Assembly (NCBI RefSeq): GCF_003994475.1
Contig: NZ_RZNY01000003.1
Coordinates: 124,001-188,000 of the forward strand
Length of the DNA stretch: 64,000 nucleotides
From: Paenibacillus anaericanus
GTDB lineage: Bacteria; Bacillota; Bacilli; Paenibacillales; Paenibacillaceae
Direction of reading: 5' to 3'
In this document: positions 17,227 through 25,623 of the stretch, one piece after another
Layout: each line of letters opens with the position of its first letter
How positions within the stretch are numbered: position 1 is the first letter of the stretch
Position numbers and translations under genes: made by a program
The notes under the pieces: generated by a model
Told to the model about the DNA's origin: nothing
Seen by the model: only the letters and a program-made list of their open reading frames with translations
The model's database searches: none

Positions 17227-18417
17227 TTATGATTTCAATTGTTTTAGGAAACTTTTCCCATGCTGCGTACCGTTGATGCCAAAGTTATCTGCAATCGTTG
17301 CCGCAAGATCCGCGAATGTCGCACGAATACCCAAATCAACTGACTGAGTTAACCCTGGGCTATAAACAAGTAATGGAACGTATTCCCGTGTATGATCCGT
17401 CCCTGCATGAATTGGATCATTTCCGTGATCCGCCGTAATGATGAGTAAATCTTGATCTCCTACCTGATTCATCAAATCCGGCAATGAAGCATCAAATTCC
17501 TCCAGAGCACGAGCGTACCCTTCTGGATCTCTCCGATGACCGTATAAGGAATCAAAGTCAACTAAATTCGTAAACAATAGGCCTGAGAAATCTTGTCCCA
17601 TAAGAGCAATTGTCTCATCAATGCCATGACGGTTACTCTTGGTCGGATGGGATCCTGTCACACCTTCTCCACTAAAAATATCGTTGATTTTCCCAACAGC
17701 GACTACATCTCTCCCTGCATTCTTCAGGGCGTTAAGAACCGTTGGCTCCGGTGGATTCACTGCATAATCGTGGCGATTGGATGTTCTTTTAAAATTACCT
17801 GGCTCGCCAACGAAAGGACGGGCAATAACTCGGCCCACGGTATGTTCCGGTTCTAACGTGAGTCTGCGGGCAATTTCGCATGCGCGATATAACTCGGCCA
17901 AAGGAATAACTTCCTCGTGTGCAGCAATTTGAAACACACTATCTGCTGAAGTATATACGATCCACGCCCCTGTTTCCATATGTTCTGCCCCAAGTTCATC
18001 AAGAATTTCGGTTCCCGATGCCGGTTTATTACCAATCATTTTGCGTCCTGTCTCTGCTTCAAAGCGAGCGATCAAATCACGTGGAAATCCTTCCGAATAC
18101 GTTTGGAATGGAGTAGAAATCTTAAGGCCCATCAATTCCCAATGTCCGGTCATCGTATCCTTACCTGTGGAGATTTCAGCCATCTTACCATAAGAAGCAG
18201 CTGGAGACTCTACCGCGCTTAGATTTGGCAACTCAGCAATATTCCCAAGCCCTAACTTCTGTAAATTCGGTAATTTGGTGTTCGGCACTTTCTCTAAAAT
18301 ATGACCTAAAGTATGTGAGCCCTCATCGCCATATTTCTTCGCATCCGGTAATTCTCCAATACCCACGCTATCAAGTACAATTACAGTAATCTTCTTAAAC
18401 TTGTTATTATTATCCAT
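17227..18417 (-). CDS. deoB: Phosphopentomutase
   Basis: This 396-residue enzyme interconverts (deoxy)ribose 1- and 5-phosphates and links nucleoside salvage to the pentose pool. It is an alkaline phosphatase superfamily enzyme with two manganese ions: the N-terminal [13 protein letters not shown] carries a metal aspartate, and the C-terminal TADHGNDP and [10 protein letters not shown] carry others. The start could be 18417 or 18423. ATG 18417 is preferred because AGGAG lies 9 nt before it rather than 3. It is called drm in B. subtilis and has the same neighbours there. Confidence 0.95.
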   Translation of the reverse strand: MDNNNKFKKITVIVLDSVGIGELPDAKKYGDEGSHTLGHILEKVPNTKLPNLQKLGLGNIAELPNLSAVESPAASYGKMAEISTGKDTMTGHWELMGLKISTPFQTYSEGFPRDLIARFEAETGRKMIGNKPASGTEILDELGAEHMETGAWIVYTSADSVFQIAAHEEVIPLAELYRACEIARRLTLEPEHTVGRVIARPFVGEPGNFKRTSNRHDYAVNPPEPTVLNALKNAGRDVVAVGKINDIFSGEGVTGSHPTKSNRHGIDETIALMGQDFSGLLFTNLVDFDSLYGHRRDPEGYARALEEFDASLPDLMNQVGDQDLLIITADHGNDPIHAGTDHTREYVPLLVYSPGLTQSVDLGIRATFADLAATIADNFGINGTQHGKSFLKQLKS

Positions 18418-18437
18418 TTTCATTCACTCCTCTTTTC

Positions 18438-19367
18438 TTAGCGGTTAGTTAAGTTATCCCCATTAGTCATAAAAGCATTCTTCGCTCGGGGGTGAAATGA
18501 ATCATATACGGATTTAATATTCGGCTTAGATTTATTCAAATAAATCTGTACTGTCGAAACATCAGCATGTCCTAACATTTCCTGAACCGACCTTAAGTCA
18601 GCCCCTCCGGCAATTAAATGCGCAGCGAAGGAATGACGTAACGTGTGGGGCGTAATATCGATAACAAATCCGGCTTCTTGACCATATTTCTTAATAATCT
18701 TCCAAAATCCCTGGCGGCTAATAGCTATCCCGCGGCTATTGAGAAATAGAGCACCAAGACTCTCATCATGACTCAATTGTGGCCTACTTTCCAGCAAGTA
18801 CCTTTCCATCCAATCAGCAGTCATACCGCCAATCGGAATAATCCGCTCCTTGCCGGTTGTTCCGGAGCAGCGTACAAATCTTAGGCCAGTATCTACATCC
18901 TCCACCTTTAATGAGATGAGCTCAGACACTCGGATGCCCGTAGCGTACAAGAGCTCCAACATCGCCTTATCTCTCATACCCAGCGGGTTGGTTACATCAG
19001 GTAATTCCAGCAGTCTTTCCGTTTCCTCCACCGTAAGAGTCTGAGGAGTTTTCTTATCGCTCTTAGGCATGTCCATCATTAGAAATGGATCCTGATCAAC
19101 AAGTCGTTCACGAACAAGAAATTGAAAGAACGCTCGTAGGGATACCGCGGCTCTAGTGATCGTCGCAGGCGCTTTTCCCCATTCCTTCATTGCAGAGAAA
19201 TAGAGCAAAATTCCTGCCCGAGTAACCTCACGAAAACTGCTCGTCTCTCGATCATCGAGATAGGCAACAAACTGTTTCAAATCTCTAGAGTAAGACTCTA
19301 AAGTCGCACCGCTAAGTCCTTTCTGATCTGCTAAATGAGAAATAAAAGAGGCTACATATTGTTCCAA
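18438..19367 (-). CDS. xerD: Tyrosine recombinase XerD
   Basis: This 309-residue recombinase resolves chromosome dimers at dif together with XerC/CodV. The N-terminal core-binding domain is about 1-90, and the catalytic residues R146, K173, H241, R244, H267 and nucleophile Y276 are all visible. The start is taken as TTG 19367: AAAGGAGG lies 9 nt upstream and the resulting MEQYVASFISHL aligns residue for residue with B. subtilis XerD. An ATG at 19394 gives nine extra residues with a weaker site. The gene order fur-yqzK-xerD-deoB matches B. subtilis. Confidence 0.94.
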   Translation of the reverse strand: MEQYVASFISHLADQKGLSGATLESYSRDLKQFVAYLDDRETSSFREVTRAGILLYFSAMKEWGKAPATITRAAVSLRAFFQFLVRERLVDQDPFLMMDMPKSDKKTPQTLTVEETERLLELPDVTNPLGMRDKAMLELLYATGIRVSELISLKVEDVDTGLRFVRCSGTTGKERIIPIGGMTADWMERYLLESRPQLSHDESLGALFLNSRGIAISRQGFWKIIKKYGQEAGFVIDITPHTLRHSFAAHLIAGGADLRSVQEMLGHADVSTVQIYLNKSKPNIKSVYDSFHPRAKNAFMTNGDNLTNR

Positions 19368-19464
19368 TTTCTCATGCCTCCTTTCATCCACCATAAGTCC
19401 TATCCTATAGGATAAGTCTATTTATAATAATTCAACATTCCTACGTAATTCCCTGCTGTTGGGC

Positions 19465-19701
19465 TTATTCTCCATACCAGAAAAATAACTTTAATCTTTC
19501 CGACATTACACCAACGGCACTGTCCCCATCCGTACCGGAACGAAACGCTTTGACGGCGGATCCATCTGGAATACGGTACTTGTCCATCGGAAATATATAC
19601 CCTTCCAACAGCCCAAGAACCCTATACATGATATAAGCTAATACGATAAAGGCTATCAAATATTTAAGCGATCGCAGCCACTTCCGCAATGAAATTACCA
19701 T
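19465..19701 (-). CDS. yqzK: DUF4227 small membrane protein (YqzK-like)
   Basis: This 78-residue protein has one membrane segment at about 14-31 (LIAFIVLAYIMYRVLG). The C-terminal half contains YRIPDGSAVKAF and a final ERLKLFFWYGE. Its function is unknown. The family and the position between fur and xerD are shared with B. subtilis yqzK. ATG 19701 follows an AGGGAGAG site. The gene has no separate terminator and probably runs into xerD. Confidence 0.85.
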   Translation of the reverse strand: MVISLRKWLRSLKYLIAFIVLAYIMYRVLGLLEGYIFPMDKYRIPDGSAVKAFRSGTDGDSAVGVMSERLKLFFWYGE

Positions 19702-19911
19702 AATCTCTCCCTCTTCCTATATAACCGAAATGCCATCCCATCAACCCATTTGCTCATTGCATGGGACTCGCTTATATCAGTATATAAAAGAGATGTGGCT
19801 ATTATGTATGTTAGCTATGGTTATGACTTGTTCTTTGCTGGCTACGACTTACAGGCCAAAAAAAGCCTCACACAGCTCAGGTGGCCATGGGAAGCTTCTC
19901 GATTCCATTGA

Positions 19912-20382
19912 TTAATCAGTACTTTTATCCTGGTTATCACCATTCTTGTCTTTACAACGATGGCAAATGCCATGAAAGTCAAGGCGATGATCACTAACGG
20001 TAAAATTGAACTCTTTGTCCAATCGTTCCTCCAGCTCTCCAAGCCAGTCTTCACGGATTTCATCCATTGCCCCACACTGTACACAAATTAAATGATGGTG
20101 ATGATGTTTCGATGTGTCCGTCCGCAAATCGTACCGGGCAACTCCGTCACCAAAATTAATCTTCTCCACGACATGCAATTCACTCAATAACTCTAGTGTA
20201 CGGTAAACAGTCGCAAGACCGATTTCCGGAGCTTTATCTTTTACAAGCATAAATACATCTTCCGCACTTAGATGATCTTCTTCATTCTCTAGCAGTACCC
20301 TTACCGTGGCTTCCCGCTGGGGTGTCAACTTGTAACCGTGGGATTGTAGCTGCTGCTTGATTTTATCGATCTTTGCTTCCAT
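19912..20382 (-). CDS. fur: Ferric uptake regulator
   Basis: This 156-residue metalloregulator represses iron-uptake genes when loaded with Fe2+. The N-terminal winged helix contains the recognition-helix region GLATVYRTLELLSE (55-68). The metal sites are the H93-H97 run with the structural-zinc cysteines C100, C103, C140 and C143. Four intact cysteines fit Fur, PerR and Zur alike, but the position next to yqzK-xerD and spoIIM identifies it as the fur locus. ATG 20382 has GGGGGAGGG upstream, and an upstream in-frame reading to 20454 is rejected. Confidence 0.93.
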   Translation of the reverse strand: MEAKIDKIKQQLQSHGYKLTPQREATVRVLLENEEDHLSAEDVFMLVKDKAPEIGLATVYRTLELLSELHVVEKINFGDGVARYDLRTDTSKHHHHHLICVQCGAMDEIREDWLGELEERLDKEFNFTVSDHRLDFHGICHRCKDKNGDNQDKSTD

Positions 20383-20437
20383 GATGTCCCTCCCCCAGGA
20401 ATCGCCGTGCATTAATTTCTCTTTGATCACTTCTTTT

Positions 20438-20467
20438 ATTATAGGGGGAGTCAAACAACAAAGTCAA
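20438..20467 (-). promoter_or_regulatory. Sigma-A-type promoter of fur
   Basis: TTGACT (20462-20467), an 18-bp spacer and a perfect TATAAT (20438-20443) lie 56 nt before the fur start. Confidence 0.65.
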
Positions 20468-20481
20468 ACATTTTACTAGAG

Positions 20482-21126
20482 TTACACAGGGTTTAGAACC
20501 TGCTCCAACATAGGAGTAACCCAACTCATCATCACCGGGGTAACCCATGTTTCAAAGGATGACGCCGCCAGGATTACCAGTACCATTGCGAGCGTTAAGC
20601 CTGAGTAGGACAGAAAAGGACGCGCTACGCTTCCACTACGGTTCATCAACACCCTACTTCGGATAATGCCTAACGAGAATCCGATTGCTGCAACACTACC
20701 TATAAGTAAGGCTGGTATAATAATTAAGTTATGCGGTGCAATTGAAACAAGGGCGAATAATAACCCAGACCAAGTGAATTGCCCAACCAGACAACCCACC
20801 GTAAATCCAATCAGAACACCTTTCAGGAAATCAAGAATCAGAATACCTGGAAGACCGATGACAGAAAGTCCTAAAATCCAAATCAGGCCCAGCCACTTCA
20901 AATGTAGCGCCGCCACAGCCCAAAAATCCAACTGATTAAACTCAGTCCCTCCTTGATTCACTGATACGAAGAAATCCCCAAGATACCGAGATAAATCCTG
21001 CTGTTGCTCTAAAGTCAGTGCATTAACCATTAGCGCACCAAAAACAACACCCATCAGAAAGAGCACAGCTACAAATACATATAGTGGCGTCTGATCCTTG
21101 AGCGCATGACGAAAAGGTTGAAGCAT
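20482..21126 (-). CDS. spoIIM: Stage II sporulation protein M
   Basis: This 214-residue integral membrane protein has the same length as the B. subtilis protein. Hydrophobic segments are centred near residues 24, 80, 110, 140 and 190. The conserved SIAPHNLIIIPALLIGS lies near 127-143. SpoIIM scaffolds the SpoIIDMP peptidoglycan-degrading machine during engulfment in the mother cell. ATG 21126 is chosen because AAAGGGGG lies upstream and the start aligns with SpoIIM; a longer frame to 21207 is rejected. A sigma-E-like promoter precedes it. Confidence 0.94.
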   Translation of the reverse strand: MLQPFRHALKDQTPLYVFVAVLFLMGVVFGALMVNALTLEQQQDLSRYLGDFFVSVNQGGTEFNQLDFWAVAALHLKWLGLIWILGLSVIGLPGILILDFLKGVLIGFTVGCLVGQFTWSGLLFALVSIAPHNLIIIPALLIGSVAAIGFSLGIIRSRVLMNRSGSVARPFLSYSGLTLAMVLVILAASSFETWVTPVMMSWVTPMLEQVLNPV

Positions 21127-21173
21127 GCGTGAGCCCCCTTTCTCTTGAACATAGTCGTCTTTCCCTTTACAAC

Positions 21174-21203
21174 AGACTATGTACAAGCTGGCTACCTTAT
21201 GCT
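21174..21203 (-). promoter_or_regulatory. Sigma-E-type promoter of spoIIM
   Basis: AGCATAAG (21196-21203), a 14-bp spacer and CATAGTCT (21174-21181) resemble the sigma-E pattern (ATA at -35, CATA at -10). spoIIM is a known sigma-E gene in B. subtilis. Confidence 0.45.
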
Positions 21204-21212
21204 TCAACCAGA

Positions 21213-21431
21213 GTGATCAATTGTCGACTTTTTGAACTTCCTCTAGGATAAATGTTCAAAAAGTCGACGATTCAGCACCGAGAAGATTACTTCAAACCGA
21301 AGAAGGAGTAGCGGAGTGTAGGCAAACCTACATGAGCAACGGACTTCAAGGATTGGAGTAATCTTCGATGTAGTAAAACATCCAGAGTTACTTCGTGATC
21401 AATTGTCGACTTTTTGAACTTCCTCTAGGAT
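21213..21431. repeat. Hairpin repeat with 37-bp direct terminal repeats, family B
   Basis: An identical 37-bp sequence (beginning GTGATCAATTGTCGAC) occurs at 21213-21249 and 21395-21431. GTCGACTTTTTGAAC (21223-21237) also has a perfect inverted copy at 21254-21268. Between them is a nested hairpin with outer arms GAAGATTACT / AGTAATCTTC (21282-21366) and inner GTAGG / CCTAC. The right copy overlaps the end of the yqxK-like gene and supplies its stop codon. The 21127-21424 gap holds this element and the spoIIM promoter. Confidence 0.75.
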
Positions 21432-22621
21432 TTGATGACCTTACCGTAGGTCCCGCCACCACCTGGCGATAAAGATAGCCGTCCACTGCGTGCTTCGCAG
21501 ATAAGGGCAGCTAGCTCCTCATCAACTACTTCAGCAAGTTCAAGCTGAGAGACTCGGTGCAGAATATTCATTTCCGTGCCGAAGGCTTCAAGTAGGAGGT
21601 TAAGTTTAGCCGGACCAAGCCCCGGAATAAATTCAAGCGGCACCTGATAATGATACGGCGGACGATGAGATGGAATCATCGTCTCCTTGCGGTCACCGAT
21701 AGAATGAATTCTATCCAGGACACCACGTACTAATTTGGTACTTCCGCAATAAGGGCAACGCTCAACAGAATGCTCAGTCTCGTTGATGATAAAATTACAT
21801 CCTCCGCAGTATGTTCGGTGGTATTTGCCAAGACGAGGATTCAAACCAAAATTCCCAGCTACCCTCCGGCCACTTTCACGTTTCAGAGCTTTTTCAAATT
21901 CTCGGTAGCTAGGCCTTTGCAAGATTAACTCATTATATTCTCTTCCGATCTTACCGAGCGAATGTGCGTCAGAATTAGTTAGAATTGTATATCTGTCCAA
22001 CTCGCTAATCAGTCCTGCCATTTCACTGTCAGCACTTAGTCCAAGCTCTACCGCACTAATGAGTTCAGGATTAAGCACCTGATCCAACCGTGGGGCACAG
22101 CTTCCATAAATACTGCGGTGAGGTGTAAATATATGAGCAGGAATCACCATTCCCCCTCTGTCATAAACCTCTGCTTGTAAATCACGTGCTGGTGCATACA
22201 CTCGCTGAGAACTTAAACTAACATTCTTCATTCGTTGCTCTAACCAGCCAGTAAATGACTTCATCATTTCGAAGTATGGAAAATAGACAAGAATATGTGC
22301 GGGACCCATACCGGGCTCACGAATTTCTAACTCCGAACCAAGTAAGATGGTTGTTCCTTTGTAAGATATCCCACCGTCTTCTAATTCCTTCATTTCGCCC
22401 TTTTCCAAGCTTGCTACAATATCCTCTTGTACTCCAGGGGAATGACAGTCGATGATGCCTACAAGTCCAATTCCCTTATGTCCTTGGGCTTCCTTGGCGA
22501 TGTTCTCAAACGTTAGATTACGACTACCGCTTATTTTGACAGGAGCCCCTTGTTCTGTTCGTCCAATATGAATATGTAGATCAGCATAGTAAGACGATAA
22601 GTCCGGTTCCTTTGGACTCAT
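21425..22621 (-). CDS. yqxK: PHP-domain DNA repair nuclease, EndoQ-like
   Basis: This 398-residue protein has an N-terminal PHP phosphoesterase domain (ADLHIHIGR with H16 and H18, metal-site DCHSPG near 60, NSDAHS near 220). A four-cysteine zinc motif follows (C272, C275, C289, C292), then a helix-hairpin-helix at 331-348 (FIPGLGPAKLNLLLEAFG). This order matches endonuclease Q, which nicks 5' of deaminated or abasic bases; a Bacillus YqxK has been reported to have that activity. It overlaps nudF by 4 nt (ATGA), as expected for the B. subtilis yqxK-nudF pair. The last codon and stop come from repeat family B, so the original C-terminus may be altered. Confidence 0.85.
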   Translation of the reverse strand: MSPKEPDLSSYYADLHIHIGRTEQGAPVKISGSRNLTFENIAKEAQGHKGIGLVGIIDCHSPGVQEDIVASLEKGEMKELEDGGISYKGTTILLGSELEIREPGMGPAHILVYFPYFEMMKSFTGWLEQRMKNVSLSSQRVYAPARDLQAEVYDRGGMVIPAHIFTPHRSIYGSCAPRLDQVLNPELISAVELGLSADSEMAGLISELDRYTILTNSDAHSLGKIGREYNELILQRPSYREFEKALKRESGRRVAGNFGLNPRLGKYHRTYCGGCNFIINETEHSVERCPYCGSTKLVRGVLDRIHSIGDRKETMIPSHRPPYHYQVPLEFIPGLGPAKLNLLLEAFGTEMNILHRVSQLELAEVVDEELAALICEARSGRLSLSPGGGGTYGKVIKS

Positions 22622-23187
22622 ATTTCTTTGCTCTCAGTATCCCGTGCAAGCTGTTGTTGCCAAATATATACGGCCATAATGGTTTTGGCATCTGCAATAC
22701 GCCCTTCCACGATATACTGCTGACATTCCTCTAGAGTCGCTTCATAAACTTCAAGAAATTCATCCTCATCCAACGCCATCTCCCCAGCCGATAATCCCTC
22801 AGCCAAATATAAATGAATGATTTCATCGGCAAATCCAGGGGAAGTATAGAAAGAATGAATGAGACTGATTTGATCACAGTGATACCCTGTCTCTTCTTGA
22901 AGTTCACGCTTAGCCGCTTCCATTGGGTCTTCGCCTTTCTCTAGCTTACCAGCGGGGATCTCGAGCTCACATCTTCTCATTGGTTGACGAAATTGATCAA
23001 CGAGTAGTAAACGCCCCTCATGAATGGCAATGACCGCTACCGCACCGGGATGCTTCACAACTTCCCGAGTAGCCTTGGAACCATCAGGAAGCTCAACTGT
23101 ATCGATCTGTAGAGATATAATCCTGCCCGAGAACACGGGTTCTGTAGATATTGTCTTCTCGACTAACTTATCATGCGATGTTGTCAT
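22618..23187 (-). CDS. nudF: ADP-ribose pyrophosphatase (Nudix)
   Basis: This 189-residue Nudix hydrolase splits ADP-ribose into AMP and ribose 5-phosphate. The Nudix box runs from G80 to Y102 with the catalytic RELQEETG. The preceding LLVDQFRQPMRR and following YTSPGFADE are typical of the ADP-ribose subfamily. Start 23187 has an AAAGGAGG site about 10 nt upstream. It is transcribed divergently from the mciZ-like gene, with 94 nt between them, and is coupled by a 4-nt overlap to the EndoQ-like gene. Confidence 0.93.
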   Translation of the reverse strand: MTTSHDKLVEKTISTEPVFSGRIISLQIDTVELPDGSKATREVVKHPGAVAVIAIHEGRLLLVDQFRQPMRRCELEIPAGKLEKGEDPMEAAKRELQEETGYHCDQISLIHSFYTSPGFADEIIHLYLAEGLSAGEMALDEDEFLEVYEATLEECQQYIVEGRIADAKTIMAVYIWQQQLARDTESKEI

Positions 23188-23213
23188 TATTATTCCTCCT
23201 TTAAATGTAAAAC

Positions 23214-23243
23214 GTCATAACTTGTCCGCCTGAGACATATGGT
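23214..23243 (+). promoter_or_regulatory. Possible sigma-E promoter of the mciZ-like gene
   Basis: GTCATAAC (23214-23221), a 14-bp spacer and CATATGGT (23236-23243) resemble the sigma-E pattern. Spacing is right but the -10 is only partly conserved. mciZ is a sigma-E gene in B. subtilis. Confidence 0.4.
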
Positions 23244-23281
23244 GTTATTATACCAAACTCGTTAAGAAAAGGAGCATCAAC

Positions 23282-23422
23282 ATGAAGTCATATTTCTCAA
23301 ATGATCGCTTACGTGCCCAAGGAAAGGCTTGGCAAATTCGTATTCTTTTATCTCAGTGGCAAAAAGAGGCGGGTCCTTCCGTTAAAGTAAAAGAACTCTT
23401 AGCATCAAGACTCACTAAATAA
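23282..23422 (+). CDS. mciZ: MciZ-like FtsZ-inhibitor peptide
   Basis: This is a 46-codon gene with a clear AAAAGGAG site 8 nt before its ATG. The peptide contains GKAWQIRILLSQW (15-26) and VKELLASRL near the end. This matches the core of B. subtilis MciZ (GKAWEIRAKL...VKDW), which caps FtsZ filaments and stops Z-ring formation in the mother cell after asymmetric division. The location next to nudF also agrees. The N-terminal 14 residues (MKSYFSNDRLRAQ) differ from B. subtilis. The TPR gene follows after 30 nt on the same strand. The identification rests on a short motif plus context. Confidence 0.7.
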   Translation: MKSYFSNDRLRAQGKAWQIRILLSQWQKEAGPSVKVKELLASRLTK

Positions 23423-23452
23423 TTGAACTCATCGGACTGGAAGTGATGAACT

Positions 23453-24205
23453 ATGAGCAGTTCTCCAATCTGTGAAAATAATAAGACAGAGCCGTATCGT
23501 ATAATATATCTCGAAACACTCATTCGCACTGGCGAGATTGAGATAGCTTTTCAATGTATTCAGGAGTGGGAAAAGGAAGAGGCAGCTATTTCATTGCCTT
23601 TTCAAGAAGCATTACGACAGTTATCGGTCATTTGCCAACTCCATAGGGATACAAACATTTCCCAACATAACCTGAGTTCTATTCATCTCGCAGAACTTAT
23701 TCAACGCACTGTATCATTAGGTTTACTTGATATCGCCGACACATTACTGGGTGGATCTCCAGACATTTACCTCCAAAGCGAGCTCATTCAAGCCCTTTAT
23801 GAACAGGGGTACGTACAAGAAGCTAAGGATAAATTGTCTGCCTATCCCATTAACGAGAACAGTAACTCTATGTTAAATTTGACTTACATTTCTGCTGAGA
23901 TACTTTATGATGAAGGTCAATATTCCCAAGCAACTGAATTATTTGAGTCCCTTTTGCAAAAGAGTCCCGAAATCGCTCGCGCCCGATTTGGTGCTGCATC
24001 CTGTTATTTGAACGAAGCGATGTCCAACCTCCTAAGACGGATTACGTTGTATCATCCCGCTGAAGAAGAGAGGACCAAGATTGAGCGATATCTAAATGAC
24101 ATTACTCAATCTCTCCAAATCATACATAGCTCGGGCTGGCATACCGAATGGTCACTGGAGCAACAACGTAACCTCCCTGCGCAAAGCGTATCCCTCAAGC
24201 ATTAA
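23453..24205 (+). CDS. TPR-like helical protein of unknown function
   Basis: This 250-residue soluble protein consists almost wholly of predicted helices. The stretch at about 143-190 (YISAEILYDEGQYSQATELF, then ARARFGAASCYLNEA) reads as a pair of tetratricopeptide repeats, and weaker repeats may lie at 20-60 and 95-130. TPRs mediate protein binding; no partner or function can be read from the sequence. It lies 30 nt after the mciZ-like gene on the same strand and may be cotranscribed. ATG 23453 has GGAAGTGA upstream. It ends at a strong bidirectional terminator. Confidence 0.7.
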   Translation: MSSSPICENNKTEPYRIIYLETLIRTGEIEIAFQCIQEWEKEEAAISLPFQEALRQLSVICQLHRDTNISQHNLSSIHLAELIQRTVSLGLLDIADTLLGGSPDIYLQSELIQALYEQGYVQEAKDKLSAYPINENSNSMLNLTYISAEILYDEGQYSQATELFESLLQKSPEIARARFGAASCYLNEAMSNLLRRITLYHPAEEERTKIERYLNDITQSLQIIHSSGWHTEWSLEQQRNLPAQSVSLKH

Positions 24206-24241
24206 CTCACTTCTCTTATATTAAGCTAATAACAACGAAAA

Positions 24242-24278
24242 ACCGCCCGAGCAGGCTTTGTAAAGCCTACTGGGCGGT
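24242..24278. terminator. Bidirectional terminator between the TPR gene and yqjE
   Basis: ACCGCCC / GGGCGGT with inner AGGCTTT / AAAGCCT arms lies between convergent genes and has A-rich and T-containing flanks. Confidence 0.85.
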
Positions 24279-24291
24279 GAATAAACATTGA

Positions 24292-25419
24292 TTAATTAGT
24301 CAAAGTCTGCGTGACAATCTCAAGGGCAAGCTGAGCTACTTTAACAATATCCTCACTTTTGATTCGCTCTTTAGTGGTATGAATATCCTCGTATCCCACG
24401 GCCAGATTAACGGTTGGAATTCCTAATCCGTTGAATATGTTGGCATCACTGCCCCCGCCTGAAGTAAAGGTATCACCCGAAAGCCCCAATTGATCCGCAG
24501 CTTTCTTCGCTAGTTTGACAACATCTTCATTCCCTGAGAAATGGAAGGCCGGGTAAATAATATCGCTCTTAAATTCTCCCCGAGCATTGTAATCACGACA
24601 AGCTGATTCAACCGCTTCCTTCATCTCCGCCAGTTGTTTATTGACCTTATCTTGCGAAAGACTCCGCGCTTCTGCATACAACTTCACATAGTCAGCTACA
24701 ATATTCGTCTGACCGCCGCCTTCAAATTTACCGATATTAGCGGATGTTTCTTCATCAATACGTCCCAGATTCATAAGGGAAATCGCTTTACCAGCCACCT
24801 GAATCGCACTAATTCCATCCTCTGGATTCACACCGGCATGAGCCGATTTGCCGAATATTTCAATTTCAATCCGCGCTTGTGTTGGAGCCCCAACACAAAT
24901 GGTCCCCACTTCCCCGTTAGAGTCAATCGCGAATCCGAATTTTGAGTCAAGATATTTAGCATCTAGCGCTCTCGCACCCAGCAGTCCTGATTCTTCACCT
25001 GCAGTGATCACGAACTGAATTTGTCCATGTGGCAGATTGTTCTCTTTCAGAACCTCAATAACTTCTAGGAGGGCTGCAACACCTGCTTTATCATCTGCTC
25101 CCAGAATAGTAGTACCGTCGCTGCGAATCCATCCGTCTTCCCCAATTATTGGTGTGATTCCAATTCCGGGTGTCACTGTATCCATATGGCAAGTGAACAG
25201 GAATGGCTCAGCCGTATTGGCTCCACTTGGTTTAAGAGTAGCAATTAGATTGCCAGCTCCGTGACCTGTGATGGCCTGGGAGTCGTCCTCCACCACTTCA
25301 AGGCCTAGACTTTGAAATTTTGATTTCAGATAATCTGCGATTTGCCGTTCATATTTCGTTTCACTATCAATAGATACTAACTCGATGAATTGTGCGATAA
25401 CTCTTTCCTTATTTATCAT
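24292..25419 (-). CDS. yqjE: M20-family metallopeptidase, PepT/YqjE-like
   Basis: This 375-residue di-zinc peptidase resembles tripeptidase T and B. subtilis YqjE. Metal and catalytic motifs are FTCHMDTVTPG (about 74-84), ILGADDKAGVAAL (about 105-117) and TAGEESGLLGARA (about 139-151). The dimerisation domain is inserted near 180-290 (KSAHAGVNPEDGISAI), and TSGGGSDANIFNGLGIPTVNL near 335 carries later ligands. The substrate in the cell is unknown. ATG 25419 has GAGGAAAG upstream. It is monocistronic and sits between the prli42-like gene and the TPR gene. Confidence 0.88.
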   Translation of the reverse strand: MINKERVIAQFIELVSIDSETKYERQIADYLKSKFQSLGLEVVEDDSQAITGHGAGNLIATLKPSGANTAEPFLFTCHMDTVTPGIGITPIIGEDGWIRSDGTTILGADDKAGVAALLEVIEVLKENNLPHGQIQFVITAGEESGLLGARALDAKYLDSKFGFAIDSNGEVGTICVGAPTQARIEIEIFGKSAHAGVNPEDGISAIQVAGKAISLMNLGRIDEETSANIGKFEGGGQTNIVADYVKLYAEARSLSQDKVNKQLAEMKEAVESACRDYNARGEFKSDIIYPAFHFSGNEDVVKLAKKAADQLGLSGDTFTSGGGSDANIFNGLGIPTVNLAVGYEDIHTTKERIKSEDIVKVAQLALEIVTQTLTN

Positions 25420-25516
25420 AATACTTTCCTCGCCTTCTTTTTTGCGTTAATATAAATGGATGTAGTCTTTAAATATACTACTTCCAATCTAATTTAATCA
25501 AAAGGAGCTTTTCTAT

Positions 25517-25615
25517 ATGCGAAAAAAATGGTTAAAGATCGTTATTTATATAATGTTGTTTGCAATGCTTGGATCGACACTACTCGCCCTGATTGAACCA
25601 TTTCTCATCCGTTAA
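25517..25615 (+). CDS. prli42: Prli42-like single-pass membrane micro-protein
   Basis: This 32-codon gene has a strong AAAAGGAG site 8 nt before its ATG. The peptide is MRKKWLK followed by one membrane helix IVIYIMLFAMLGSTLLAL and a short IEPFLIR tail. Length, basic N-terminus and the IVIY.M...M..STLLA pattern match Prli42, the membrane anchor of the stressosome described in Listeria and found across Firmicutes. The sequence is short, so the family assignment depends on pattern memory. It is convergent with lipB (8-nt gap). Confidence 0.7.
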   Translation: MRKKWLKIVIYIMLFAMLGSTLLALIEPFLIR

Positions 25616-25623
25616 TTACGGGG

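Noticed and set aside
18438..19394. XerD as an integrase marking a mobile element
   Set aside because: Synteny (fur-yqzK-xerD-deoB) and sequence identify the housekeeping XerD; no attachment sites or phage genes nearby.
19793..19915. 40-codon plus-strand ORF (MWLLCMLAMVMTCSLL...) between yqzK and fur
   Set aside because: Hydrophobic start is suggestive, but the ribosome binding site is poor, it overlaps the fur stop and no relative is known. Kept out of the features.
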